64,000 bases of DNA from Gammaproteobacteria bacterium (GTDB taxonomy: Bacteria > Pseudomonadota > Gammaproteobacteria > Burkholderiales > Burkholderiaceae_C), in NCBI GenBank assembly GCA_025359085.1, contig JANYHL010000057.1, forward strand, positions 1-64,000, written 5' to 3'. Of the stretch, positions 25,384 to 33,933 are shown one piece after another. The position numbers and the translations under genes were made by a program. Below the pieces are notes generated by a model that saw only the letters and a program-made list of their open reading frames with translations, did not search any database and was not told where the DNA came from. Each line of letters begins with the position of its first letter. Position 1 is the stretch's first letter.

Positions 25384-26298
25384 ATGAAACCCGGCACTCC
25401 TCCGTTGAAATCGGCCCGCTTGCTCGATCAGGTGCAAGAGCGGGTTCGTTACCTGCACTATAGCCTCAAGACCGAAAAGGCTTATCTTTATTGGATACGT
25501 TTTTTTATTCGCTGGAATGCTGCCCAAGGGTCAGGTATGCGACACCCGCGCGACATGGGCGTGACGGAAGTTGAGGCCTTCCTCACCATGATGGCCACCG
25601 AACGCAAGGCATCTGCTTCCACCCATAACCAGGCACTGAGTGCGTTGTTGTTTCTTTATCGCGAAGTGCTCAATATCGATTTGCCGTGGTTAAACAACAT
25701 TGGGCGGCCGCAACAAACCAAACGCATTCCATCCGTGTTGACGAAAGACGAAGTTGCTGGTCTTCTGGCCCAAATGGATGGCATTGCCGCGCTGCTGGCA
25801 AAGCTGCTGTACGGCACGGGCATGCGCTTGATGGAGGGAATCCGCCTTCGGATCAAGGATGTGGATTTTGACCGCCACGTCATCATCGTTCGCGAGGCCA
25901 AAGGTGGCAAGGATAGCGTGGTCATGCTGCCGCATTCGCTGGCACCGACCTTGCGTTTGCAAATGCTGGCGGCGCGGGCGCAGTGGGAGGCAGACCGCCA
26001 AGCGCAGCGCGGCGGTGTAGAAACCCCGCACGCGCCGGAGCAGAAATACCCCCAGGTGGGCAATACGTGGGGGTGGTTCTGGATGTTTCCATCGCCAACG
26101 CTTTCAATTGACCCACGCAGTGGTGTCGAACGGCGGCACCATTTGTTTGAAGAGCGGCTACAACGGGCGCTCAAGAAGGCCGTGCCACTGGCTGGCATTC
26201 ACAAACCAGTTTCAGTCCACATCCTTCGCCATTCATTTGCCACCCACCTTCTGCAAGCTGGCACCGACATCCGCACGGTGCAAGATAGCCTGGTGTGA
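25384..26298 (+). pseudogene. intI: Integron integrase, truncated before the catalytic tyrosine
   Basis: The 304-residue product is an IntI tyrosine recombinase: N-terminal core-binding domain (LHYSLKTEKAYLYWIRFFIRWN), first catalytic arginine in LYGTGMRLMEG, the IntI-specific insert (EQKYPQVGNTWGWFWMFPS...DPRSGVERRHH) and HILRHSFATHLL. A normal IntI goes on about 25 more residues after TDIRTVQ to LLGH...YTH, which holds the last histidine and the tyrosine nucleophile. Here it ends TVQDSLV and a stop. It should be unable to recombine. The reading frame is otherwise undamaged, so the loss looks recent. Confidence 0.92.
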
Positions 26299-26365
26299 TG
26301 AATGACCGCTCCCGCCGCCCTTCGCAGCAGCCCCAAACTTGTTACGTGATCCCAGAACGCGACCC

Positions 26366-26444
26366 GCAGAGATTGGGGCATGGGTCCCCGCCGATTTCTG
26401 GGCATTTGACAGCATGAGGCGGGGGGCCATGCCCCAATCTCTGC
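26366..26444. repeat. 27-bp inverted repeat between intI and the ABC exporter
   Basis: GCAGAGATTGGGGCATGGGTCCCCGCC at 26366..26392 pairs with GGCGGGGGGCCATGCCCCAATCTCTGC at 26418..26444, with two mismatches in 27 and a 25-base loop. It begins 67 bases past the broken intI end and ends 20 bases before the exporter stop. It could be a strong terminator-like hairpin or a remnant of a small inverted-repeat element. Confidence 0.85.
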
Positions 26445-26464
26445 CACCAAAGCCATGACTTGCG

Positions 26465-28279
26465 TCACTCAGCCGACTGCTGCAACGCCCACATCTCCGC
26501 ATACCTCCCACCCGCTGCCAACAATTCCGCATGCGAACCCCGCTCAATAATCCGCCCCGCCTCCATCACCAGAATCTCATGCGCGTCCACCACCGTGGAC
26601 AAGCGGTGCGCAATCACCAGCGTGGTCTTGTTCTGCGCCACACTTTGCAGCTCGGCCTGGATGGCGCGCTCGTTGGCGGAGTCCAGCGCTGACGTGGCTT
26701 CGTCGAAGATCAATATCGGCGGGTTTTTCAGCAGGGTGCGGGCAATCGCCACGCGCTGTTTTTCGCCGCCCGAGAGTTTGAGCCCGCGCTCGCCCACCAT
26801 GGTGTCGTAGCCCTTGGGCGTGGCGTTGATGAAATTGTGAATGTGGGCGCTGCGGGCCGCATCGATCACTTGCGCGCGCGTGGCGCCGGGTTTGCCGTAA
26901 GCGATGTTGTATTCCACCGTGTCGTTGAACAGCACGGTGTCCTGCGGCACGATGCCGATCGCTTGCCGCACCGACGCTTGGGTGACTTGCTTGATGTCCT
27001 GCCCGGCAATCAATATTTGGCCTTGCTGTACATCATAAAAACGGAACAAGAGCCGCGCCAACGTGGACTTACCGGAGCCCGAGGGGCCGACCACCGCCAC
27101 GGTTTTGCCGCTTGGTATCTCGAAGCTGATGTCATGCAGGATCGGCCGCGCCGCCTCATAGGCGAAGTTGACGTGGCTAAACGTCACGTTAGCGCCATCC
27201 ACCCTGAGCGGCTGCGCACCCGGCAGGTCGGCAATTTCGCGCTCGCGCTCCATCAGGGTGAACATCTTGTCCAGGTCGGTCAGGCTTTGCTTGATCTCGC
27301 GGTACAGCACGCCCAAAAACCCGAGCGGAATGTAGAGCTGGATCATGAACGCGTTGACCATCACCAGGTCACCCAGCGTCATGTGGCCGTCGACCACGCC
27401 TTGCGTCGCGCGCCACAGCATGGCGACCAGGCCGGTGGCGATGATGAGCTGCTGGCCGGTGTTGAGCAAGCTCAACGTGCGCTGGCTCTTGAGGGCTGCC
27501 AGGCGGTAATTCTTCAGGTTTTCGTCGTAACGGTGGGCCTCGAACTCTTCGTTGTTGAAGTACTTGACGGTCTCGAAGTTCAACAGCGAGTCGATGGCCC
27601 GACTGTGCGCTTTGGAGTCGAGTTCGTTCATGACCTTGCGAAACTGGGTGCGCCACTCGGTCACGGTCACGGTGAAGCTGATGTAGAACACCAGCGCAAT
27701 GATGGTGATCAGGGCAAACCAGATGTCAAACTTGACCGCCAGGTAGGTCAGCACCATGGTCACTTCGATCAGCGTCGGGATGATGCTGTAGAGCGAATAC
27801 GAAATCAGCGAATTGACCGCGCGCGTGCCGCGCTCGATGTCGCGCGTCAGGCCGCCGGTCTGGCGTTCCAGGTGAAAGCGCAAGCTCAGGGCGTGCAAAT
27901 GGCGAAACACTTGCAGCGAGATCGTGCGCGACGCGCCCTCGGTGGCTTTGGCAAACACCAGCTCGCGCAACTCGGCGAACAAGGTGGTGGACAGGCGCAG
28001 CAAGCCATAGGCCAGCAGCAAGGCCGCTGGCACCACCAGCAAGGCGGTGGCGTCGATGCCGCCCTTGGGGTTCATGGTGTCGATCAGTTGCTTGAGCAGC
28101 AAGGGCACGCTCACGTTGGCTGTTTTGGCCGCCACCATGAACGCCAATGCGGCCATCACGCGCCATTTGTACTCCCACAGATAAGGGAACAGGCGCCTGA
28201 GCGTCGCCCAGTCAGAACGGGTGGGGGCAGGAACGGGCGCTGCAGGGGCGCCGTGGTCGGCGGAGGAATGGTGGCGCAT
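26465..28279 (-). CDS. ABC exporter, fused membrane and ATPase domains (ATM1/MsbA type)
   Basis: This protein of about 604 residues has about six membrane segments in the first 330 residues, then an ATPase with Walker A GPSGSGKST, Q loop GIVPQDTVLFNDT, signature LSGGEKQR, Walker B ILIFDEATSALD and H-loop IAHRLST. The membrane part (TANVSVPLLLKQLID; LRELVFAKATEGASRTISLQVFRHLHALSLRFHLERQTGGLTRDIERG) resembles the ATM1 heavy-metal/glutathione-linked exporters more than lipid flippases. The start at ATG 28279 was preferred to the TTG at 28288. It is divergent from the YciA-like gene, 35 bp away. A fragment of a homologue lies at 20.8 kb. Confidence 0.9.
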   Translation of the reverse strand: MRHHSSADHGAPAAPVPAPTRSDWATLRRLFPYLWEYKWRVMAALAFMVAAKTANVSVPLLLKQLIDTMNPKGGIDATALLVVPAALLLAYGLLRLSTTLFAELRELVFAKATEGASRTISLQVFRHLHALSLRFHLERQTGGLTRDIERGTRAVNSLISYSLYSIIPTLIEVTMVLTYLAVKFDIWFALITIIALVFYISFTVTVTEWRTQFRKVMNELDSKAHSRAIDSLLNFETVKYFNNEEFEAHRYDENLKNYRLAALKSQRTLSLLNTGQQLIIATGLVAMLWRATQGVVDGHMTLGDLVMVNAFMIQLYIPLGFLGVLYREIKQSLTDLDKMFTLMEREREIADLPGAQPLRVDGANVTFSHVNFAYEAARPILHDISFEIPSGKTVAVVGPSGSGKSTLARLLFRFYDVQQGQILIAGQDIKQVTQASVRQAIGIVPQDTVLFNDTVEYNIAYGKPGATRAQVIDAARSAHIHNFINATPKGYDTMVGERGLKLSGGEKQRVAIARTLLKNPPILIFDEATSALDSANERAIQAELQSVAQNKTTLVIAHRLSTVVDAHEILVMEAGRIIERGSHAELLAAGGRYAEMWALQQSAE

Positions 28280-28314
28280 GGGGGACAATCTGAAAAACTA
28301 CCTCGATTGTGCCC

Positions 28315-28752
28315 ATGTCTTCCTCCTTAAGCCGAAACACCGCCCACAGCCGCACACCCAGCGTCCAGTTACCGACCGACCAGGAGCTGGTGCTCAAGGT
28401 CATCCCCATGCCGGGTGACTGCAACGCCAATGGCGACATTTTTGGCGGCTGGGTCATGGCGCACGTCGATCTGGCCGGCTCGGTGGTGCCGGCGCGTTAC
28501 GCCGGCGGGCGCATGGCGACGGTGGCCGTGAATGAGTTTGTGTTCAAGCACCCGGTGCGGGTAGGCGATATTCTGTCGTTCTTCGCCAAGCTGACCCGCA
28601 TCGGCCGCACCTCGATCACAGTCAAGGTTGAGGTCTTTGCCGAACGGTTTGGCTCGCAGGGTGAATACACCAAGGTGACCGAAGCGTCACTCACTTATGT
28701 GGCGATTGACGAGACGGGCCAGCCGCGAGAAGTGCCAAAAAGACCAGTTTGA
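28315..28752 (+). CDS. Acyl-CoA thioesterase, YciA-like hotdog
   Basis: This 145-residue hotdog-fold protein has the family stretch PMPGDCNANGDIFGGWVMAHVDLAGSVVPARYAGGRMATVAVNEFVFKHPVRVGDILSFFAK. The acidic residue in NANGDIFGGW is the catalytic region. It hydrolyses acyl-CoA esters to free acids in the cytoplasm. YciA of E. coli is the nearest well-known relative. The ATG at 28315 was chosen over the GTG at 28309. Confidence 0.9.
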   Translation: MSSSLSRNTAHSRTPSVQLPTDQELVLKVIPMPGDCNANGDIFGGWVMAHVDLAGSVVPARYAGGRMATVAVNEFVFKHPVRVGDILSFFAKLTRIGRTSITVKVEVFAERFGSQGEYTKVTEASLTYVAIDETGQPREVPKRPV

Positions 28753-28825
28753 ATTTGCTATATTTATTATAGCTATAAACACATATATGACGCGGGCTAG
28801 CGGCTTATTTTCCTTAAATTTTCCG
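28753..28825 (+). repeat. Dispersed GCTAT/GCGGGCTAGCG repeat, copy 3
   Basis: Plus strand TTTGCTATATTTATTATAGCTATAAAC, a spacer, GACGCGGGCTAGCGGC and TTATTTTCCTTAAATTTTCCG. It starts at the stop codon of the YciA-like gene. Confidence 0.8.
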
Positions 28826-29022
28826 TGAACGCCCGATCCGGCTCATCGCCAAGCCCGCGCCTGTAGACGGGTTTCTGCAATTATCCGCAGTCGCCTGTCG
28901 TTTGCCCGACAGCGTGTCAGCCAAAAACCATGTCGATTTTCCAGCCTATGACCGATCTAACCGGAAGGCCAGGAAAGCTCTGAGTCATCCGCCACCCATT
29001 GGAATAGAGGGAAAGCAGGTCA

Positions 29023-29511
29023 CTAGGAGACGATATAGGCGCCGGAGCCAGTCGACAGCAATTTGCCGTCGGCGCCCAAAAACTCCATCCGGGTCGACGC
29101 CACCCGCGAGCCCAGCCGCATGACTTCAGCCCGCAATTCAAAGTACTCACCAATGCCGGGACGCAGGTAGTCGATGCGAAGGTCGATGGTGCCGAGCTTG
29201 CCAAACCGGTGCAGCCGTTGGAGGGGCGTCTCGTCCATATGGCGTGCGCCCAGGGCGGCCATCACGGCCAGGCCGCCCATGGCGTCGAGGCCAGCGCTGA
29301 TAACGCCGCCGTGAAGCCGGTTGAAACTGAAGTGGCCAACCAAGTCAGGTTTCATGTCGATGCGGGCCCGCACCTGGTTCGGCTTGAGCGACGTGATCTT
29401 CAAACCGAGTACCTGGTTGAAAACAATCATTTCCTCAAAGATTTTTTTCAGTCCGGTGACGAATTCGTCTTCGAACTCAACCTCGGGTTCAACTTGAATG
29501 TGTTTGGTCAT
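29023..29511 (-). CDS. Thioesterase-family hotdog protein
   Basis: This 162-residue protein has a hotdog thioesterase core: VRARIDMKPDLVGHFSFNRLHGGVISAGLDAMGGLAVMAAL, then DLRIDYLRPGIGEYFELRAEVMRLGSRVASTRMEFLGADGKLLSTGSGAYIV. The LHGGVISAGLD segment carries the usual catalytic acidic residue. The acyl substrate is unknown. It is adjacent to an acyl-CoA dehydrogenase gene on the same strand (10-base gap), so the pair is probably one operon for fatty-acid breakdown. Confidence 0.88.
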   Translation of the reverse strand: MTKHIQVEPEVEFEDEFVTGLKKIFEEMIVFNQVLGLKITSLKPNQVRARIDMKPDLVGHFSFNRLHGGVISAGLDAMGGLAVMAALGARHMDETPLQRLHRFGKLGTIDLRIDYLRPGIGEYFELRAEVMRLGSRVASTRMEFLGADGKLLSTGSGAYIVS

Positions 29512-29521
29512 ACCCTGATTT

Positions 29522-30688
29522 TCACAGACCGAGCTGACGCGAGGCCAACTCTTTCATGATTTCCTCGGTACCGCCGCCAATCATCATGACCTTGACCTCG
29601 CGGTAGATGCGCTCGCAAGCGGTGCCGCGCATGAAGCCCATGCCACCCAGAATCTGCACGCCCTGGTCGGCGCAGAACTGCATCGTCTGCGTCGCGTGGT
29701 TCTTCAGCAGGCAGACCTGCGCGACCCACTCCGCGCCCTTCGCGCTTTTGTCACCCGAGTCCGCCCGGCTTGAGACGGTATCCAACCAGGCGCGGGTGGA
29801 TTCGATGCGCATCTTCATGTCCATCAGCTTGTGGCGAATTACCTGATGGTCCACCAACGCGGTGCCAAAGGTCTTGCGCTGGCGCGCCCAGGCCAGTGCC
29901 TCATCAAAACAGCACTCTGAAAAACCCAGCGCCATCGCCGCCATGGACAGACGCTCGCCATTGAAATTGCTCAGGATCATCTTGAAGCCGGCACCTTCCT
30001 CGCCGACCAGATAGCGGGCGGGCACACGCACGCCGTCAAGGCGCAGCTGCGCCGTGTCGGAGCACAGCCAGCCCATTTTTTTCAAGGGGCTGCGCGACAA
30101 GCCTGCTGCATCGCCCGGCACCATCAGCATCGAGATGCCGCCCGGGCCTTGGTCTTTCAGGCCGGTACGCACCGCCACGGTGAACCAGTCGGCGCGCATG
30201 CCCGACGTAATGAAGGTCTTGTCGCCATCCACCACATACTCGTCGCCGTCCAGCCGCGCCGTGGTGCGCAGCGCCGACACATCAGTGCCGCCGCCCGGCT
30301 CGGTGATGGCCAGCGCTGCAATTTTTTCTCCGCGCAACACCGATGGCACCACCTCCTGCTGCAACGCGGCGCTGCCGTGCCGGATCAACGGCGGCAAACC
30401 AATGTTGTGGCTGAACAGACCGGCCATCAGCCCGCCGCTGCCGCCAAACCGCGCCAGCGCGACCGTCATGGCATTGCGCAAGCGCCACGGACTGGGCGCG
30501 CCGCCCAGGGCCTCCGGGTAGCCCAGCGCCAGCCAGCCCAGCTCGGCGGCCTGGCGGTACAAGTGGCGCGGGAACTCACCCGCCTCTTCCCAATCGTTGA
30601 TATGCGGGGCGATCTCGGTCAAAGCAAAACGGCGCGCGGCGTCTTCGAGCAGACGGACATCTTCATCCAGAATTTCGGGCATCGACAT
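29522..30688 (-). CDS. Acyl-CoA dehydrogenase
   Basis: This flavoenzyme of about 388 residues makes trans-2-enoyl-CoA from acyl-CoA. It shows ALAITEPGGGTDVSALRTTARLDGDEYVVDGDKTFITSG and the C-terminal helix QILGGMGFMRGTACERIYREVKVMMIGGGTEEIMKE. The GGGTEEI end, instead of EGT, suggests the catalytic glutamate lies earlier, as in the long-chain or isovaleryl types. It starts at MSMPEIL (30688). Its neighbours (thioesterase 29023, SDR 30872, TetR) point to an acyl-CoA oxidation locus. Confidence 0.9.
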   Translation of the reverse strand: MSMPEILDEDVRLLEDAARRFALTEIAPHINDWEEAGEFPRHLYRQAAELGWLALGYPEALGGAPSPWRLRNAMTVALARFGGSGGLMAGLFSHNIGLPPLIRHGSAALQQEVVPSVLRGEKIAALAITEPGGGTDVSALRTTARLDGDEYVVDGDKTFITSGMRADWFTVAVRTGLKDQGPGGISMLMVPGDAAGLSRSPLKKMGWLCSDTAQLRLDGVRVPARYLVGEEGAGFKMILSNFNGERLSMAAMALGFSECCFDEALAWARQRKTFGTALVDHQVIRHKLMDMKMRIESTRAWLDTVSSRADSGDKSAKGAEWVAQVCLLKNHATQTMQFCADQGVQILGGMGFMRGTACERIYREVKVMMIGGGTEEIMKELASRQLGL

Positions 30689-30871
30689 GGCTTTCCTTAA
30701 AGCTATATTTTTAGAATGAAACAACAACTAGCGGCCTGCGTTGGGTGTCTGACGTAGCGAAGTTAAGGAGGAGGCACGGGCGAAGCCCGAAGCCGGGGGA
30801 CATTCGCGGAGTCAGACAACCAGCGCGCGCTGCGGGTTAAAGTAAAGCAACAGCCCTTCACGGCGATCGGC

Positions 30872-31756
30872 TCAGCTTGATAGCACCTTGGGCAGCTGGA
30901 CGCGGTGAAAACCATTGAACGGCTTGATGGCCGCGCGCTGCAATACTTCTTTGGCAGCCACCCGCATCGGCCAGCCCATGCGCACCTGCGGGCGCGCGCC
31001 GTCGATGCGCAGCGTGCTGCCGCTGATAAAAGCCGCCGCCGGGCTGAGCAGAAAAACAATAGCGGCTGACACTTCGGCTTCGGTGCCAAAGCGACCCAGG
31101 GGAATGGTTTGGGTCATCTCGCGCAACATCGGCCCCATCTCGGGCGGGTAATGGTCCAGGCCACTGGAAGCGATGTAACCCGGCGCCACCGCATTGACCC
31201 GCACCCCGCGCCCGGCCCATTCCAGGGCTGCGGTTTCCGTGAAGCTGACCATGCCGGCGCGCGCCGCGCCGCTGTGGCCCATGCCGGGCATGGCGCCCCA
31301 CATGTCCGCCACCATATTGACAACACTGCCGCCGTGCTTGGCCATCGACTGCACAAAACATTCGCGCGCCATCAAGAAGCCCCCGGTCAGATTGGTGCTG
31401 AGCACCGCCTCCCAGCCCTTGGCACTGATGGCTTCCAGCGGCATCATGTACTGGCCCCCGGCGTTGTTGACCAAGCCGTCAATGCGGCCCTGCGCGGCCA
31501 CCACGGCCGCCACCGTCTGCTTGACCGCGGGCTCCTGCCGGATGTCGCAGACATGAAAGCTGGCAACGCCGCCATCCTGGTAAATCTCATCGACCACGCT
31601 TTGCAACTTGTCCGCCTTGCGCCCGATCAGCACCGCATGCGCGCCCAGCGCCGCCACCTCATGCGCCACGCAGCGGCCAATACCGGAGCCCCCGCCAGTG
31701 ACGAGTATCACCTGGCCCGCAAACAGACCGGGCGCGTAAACAGATTGATAGTTCAT
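30872..31756 (-). CDS. Short-chain dehydrogenase/reductase, acyl-CoA related
   Basis: This 294-residue SDR has the NAD(P) loop TGGGSGIGR near residue 22, NNAGGQYMMP, the catalytic region with GMGHSGAARAGMVSFTETAALEWAGRGVRVNAVAPGYIASSG and a C-terminal STLRIDGARPQVRMGWP. The usual YxxxK catalytic pair reads HSGAARAG here, a departure from the family pattern that needs a check. It shares 4 bases (ATGA) with the upstream TetR gene end, so both are co-translated. Enzymes of this type include 2,4-dienoyl-CoA reductases, for which the altered Tyr/Lys would be normal. Confidence 0.85.
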   Translation of the reverse strand: MNYQSVYAPGLFAGQVILVTGGGSGIGRCVAHEVAALGAHAVLIGRKADKLQSVVDEIYQDGGVASFHVCDIRQEPAVKQTVAAVVAAQGRIDGLVNNAGGQYMMPLEAISAKGWEAVLSTNLTGGFLMARECFVQSMAKHGGSVVNMVADMWGAMPGMGHSGAARAGMVSFTETAALEWAGRGVRVNAVAPGYIASSGLDHYPPEMGPMLREMTQTIPLGRFGTEAEVSAAIVFLLSPAAAFISGSTLRIDGARPQVRMGWPMRVAAKEVLQRAAIKPFNGFHRVQLPKVLSS

Positions 31757-32463
31757 CGGGATTCCTTTAAAAACAAAGCCATGGCGGCGTCGGTCAATTC
31801 ATCCAGCGACGCACCTTTTTTTTCATCAAACCACTGCACGGACCAGTTCAACGCCCCCAGAATCAGCAACCGGGACAACTTGACCGGGGCACACAAATGG
31901 CCGCTCGCTTGCAGCGCTTCGAGCACCGGCGTCCACGCTGATTCATAGGCTACTTGCAGCTGGGCCAGCGCCGCACGCTGGCGCACATTCAAAGACCGGT
32001 GCTCATACAGCATGACCGGCACAAAGTCATTGCCCGGCCCCAGCAGCGTGTCAAAGTGAGCGCGAATCAGGCGCCGGAGTTGCAGCAGGGATGCACTGGC
32101 CGCAGGCACTGCACCCGCCGCCGCACGGGAACCCGCCTCTGCGCCCTGCAGTGCCTCGGCCTGGCGCGCCAGGGCCGAGCGCATGCCCTCCTCCATCACC
32201 GCCAACAGCAGCGCGTCCTTGCTTTTAAAGTGATAAAACGGCGAGCCGCTGTGCATGCCAACCGCGGCCGCAATGTCACGCGTGCTGGTGGCGTCAAAGC
32301 CTTTTTCGCGAAACAGCCGGGCGGCGGCAGTGAGCAACTGATGACGCCGATTGCCGTCGTCGCGCTCATCCTCGGTCTTGCGCGGGCGCCCGCGGGCGCG
32401 CTTGGGGAGCAGGTCGGTCAGCGGACCCAAAACAGGCTTGAAGGGAAGAGCATGTGCAGTCAT
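31753..32463 (-). CDS. TetR-family regulator of the acyl-CoA locus
   Basis: This 236-residue regulator has the DNA-binding domain RHQLLTAAARLFREKGFDATSTRDIAAAVGMHSGSPFYHFKSKDALLLAVMEEG. The first 45 residues include an unusual basic RARGRPRKTED stretch, an AT-hook-like motif (RGRPRK). The ATG is preceded by a perfect palindrome 33 bases upstream, a likely auto-regulatory operator. Its stop overlaps the start of the SDR gene, so it probably controls the SDR and perhaps the acyl-CoA dehydrogenase downstream. Confidence 0.88.
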   Translation of the reverse strand: MTAHALPFKPVLGPLTDLLPKRARGRPRKTEDERDDGNRRHQLLTAAARLFREKGFDATSTRDIAAAVGMHSGSPFYHFKSKDALLLAVMEEGMRSALARQAEALQGAEAGSRAAAGAVPAASASLLQLRRLIRAHFDTLLGPGNDFVPVMLYEHRSLNVRQRAALAQLQVAYESAWTPVLEALQASGHLCAPVKLSRLLILGALNWSVQWFDEKKGASLDELTDAAMALFLKESR

Positions 32464-32495
32464 TGCCGCGCAGCATAGCCAACTTGGTTATTTTT

Positions 32496-32509
32496 AGCAA
32501 GCGCTTGCT
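32496..32509. promoter_or_regulatory. Palindromic operator upstream of TetR gene 31753..32463
   Basis: AGCAAGCGCTTGCT is a perfect 14-base palindrome flanked by A/T-rich sequence (TTATTTTT... and ...GTAAAAATAA). TetR-family dimers bind such sites, and it lies 33 bases before the TetR start codon, which fits self-repression. No other copy was noticed in the window. Confidence 0.75.
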
Positions 32510-32847
32510 TTGTAAAAATAAAAGAATTAATTCGCCCTGGTCCAGCGGATGGGTGCCGTCCCGGCGGCAGCACGCCTGCGCTGATGCAGGATAAAGTGCT
32601 CGCCAGCTGTCATTTTTTGGGCGGCATTGTTTAACAAATTGATAGCAATAGGCGCTTGTTTGACGCGGGCTAGAGCCTGATTCTATCTAAATTTTTGAGA
32701 AATCCGGCTTGCCCCTTTCCAGGAACGCGCGACTCGATGCAGCCTCGGGGCACAGGCCCAGATTGACGCAGGGCATGGAAAACGCAGCGTTGTCCCCGGC
32801 CTCAACCAAATCACCATGAAACAGCCGGAGAGTGCCGCTGCTGCGCA
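32510..32847. other. Gene-free region around dispersed repeat copy 4
   Basis: Apart from the repeat copy at 32637..32700 I saw no coding sequence or RNA here. The promoter of the TetR gene is expected at its left end. Confidence 0.5.
32637..32700 (+). repeat. Dispersed GATAGCAAT/GCGGGCTAGAGCC repeat, copy 4
   Basis: Plus strand AATTGATAGCAATAGGCGCTTGTTTGACGCGGGCTAGAGCCTGATTCTATCTAAATTTTTGAGA. The right half matches the family exactly. The left hairpin half is shortened. Confidence 0.8.
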
Positions 32848-33699
32848 TTATTCTTTGTAATAAACCAGCTGATGCGTGGTGACCAGCAAGCTGCCAGCGG
32901 CATTCCAGAGTTGCCCGGCATGATCAAAAAAACCGTTGCAATAACCCTGCCCGCGCGCCTGCGCCAGCAGGAAACCGGTGCCGGTCTCGGCCAGTTGTTC
33001 CGGCCCGGCATGAAAATAAACGGTGAGCGACACCGTGCCGGCCGGCACCAGCAGCGCCCGGCGCAACCAGACGCGCGGAAAAAATCCGTCCGCCATGGCC
33101 ACCAGGGACGTGAAGTCCAGCGGGCGCGCCGGCTCGTCGCGAATCCAGAGCTGCGTCAGGCTGGCCTGCTGCGGGTCGGCACTGGCGGCCCCCCCATCCC
33201 AGTGAGAGGGGAGCGGACCGGTAATTGACCGCATGTCGTAGCGCGAAAGCCAGGCCAGCGCGCCCGGCGGTGGGGCCAGACGGGCCAGCGCCTCGGCCCG
33301 GGGCAGCTCGGGACAGGGAAGGTCACTGGCGCTCCAGGTGTCGCGCCGCAAAGCGGTGATGGCGGTGCCCGTCAACGCCACAATGTCCACCCCATTGGCA
33401 TCGGTTTGGCGCAAGCTCAGGATCCAATGCTGGGTCGACCGATTGGTCCGCACCGGCGTGGCCACGACTTTGAATCCACCTGGCGACAGGCCATTGCTGT
33501 AGTTGACCGTCAAGGCCACCGGGTCGCCCAAACGGGCAGGATGCGTCATGACGGCGTTCAGGGCAATCGCCGCTGTCACGCCGCCGAAGGGCCCCACCAT
33601 GTTCCACCAGGCGGGGCTGGTTTGGCCCAAAAATTGGTCGGGTGCCGCGTCAAAGTCCGGCCTCAAAACCAGCGCCGTGTCAAAAGGGTGTGAGCTCAT
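32848..33699 (-). CDS. Acyl-CoA thioesterase, double-hotdog (TesB-like)
   Basis: This 283-residue protein resembles the thioesterase II superfamily: VGPFGGVTAAIALNAVMTHPARLGDPVALTVNYSNGLSPGGFKVVATPVRTNRSTQHWILSLRQ in the first hotdog and FDFTSLVAMADGFFPRVWLRRALLVPAGTVSLTVYFHAGPEQLAETGTGFLLAQARGQGYCNGFFDHAGQLWNAAGSLLVTTHQLVYYKE in the second. The closing phrase LLVTTHQLVYYK is typical of the family. It hydrolyses acyl-CoA. The acyl chain is unknown. Confidence 0.88.
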   Translation of the reverse strand: MSSHPFDTALVLRPDFDAAPDQFLGQTSPAWWNMVGPFGGVTAAIALNAVMTHPARLGDPVALTVNYSNGLSPGGFKVVATPVRTNRSTQHWILSLRQTDANGVDIVALTGTAITALRRDTWSASDLPCPELPRAEALARLAPPPGALAWLSRYDMRSITGPLPSHWDGGAASADPQQASLTQLWIRDEPARPLDFTSLVAMADGFFPRVWLRRALLVPAGTVSLTVYFHAGPEQLAETGTGFLLAQARGQGYCNGFFDHAGQLWNAAGSLLVTTHQLVYYKE

Positions 33700-33933
33700 G
33701 GGCCGCAGTATGGCAGCCCCCGCGGTGGCCGAGCGTCATCTGGGTGACGACGGGTTTTGCTAGGCGGTTGGCCCCTGCGGCCATGGGTCGGGCAATGCGC
33801 GTAGACGAGACTTTTGGGTTTGGTGCCTGTTGAACTTCGTTACATCTGAAACGCCTTCTGCGTCACCTTCCCCCTAGAGTCGCACGTTGTAAATCTACCA
33901 GCCGTCAATCAGGCTTATCAACCGGAGTATCCA

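Noticed and set aside
26837-28330. 497-residue plus-strand ORF
   Set aside because: It is the mirror of the ABC exporter, with a composition rich in histidine, glutamine and arginine, typical of antisense frames in GC-rich DNA.
30763-31089. 108-residue minus-strand ORF
   Set aside because: It overlaps the SDR gene in another frame and has an arginine/alanine-rich composition.
30872-31756. SDR as a standard YxxxK enzyme
   Set aside because: The expected Tyr-Lys pair reads differently here, so I describe it as a dienoyl-CoA-reductase-like SDR possibility instead of a classic one.
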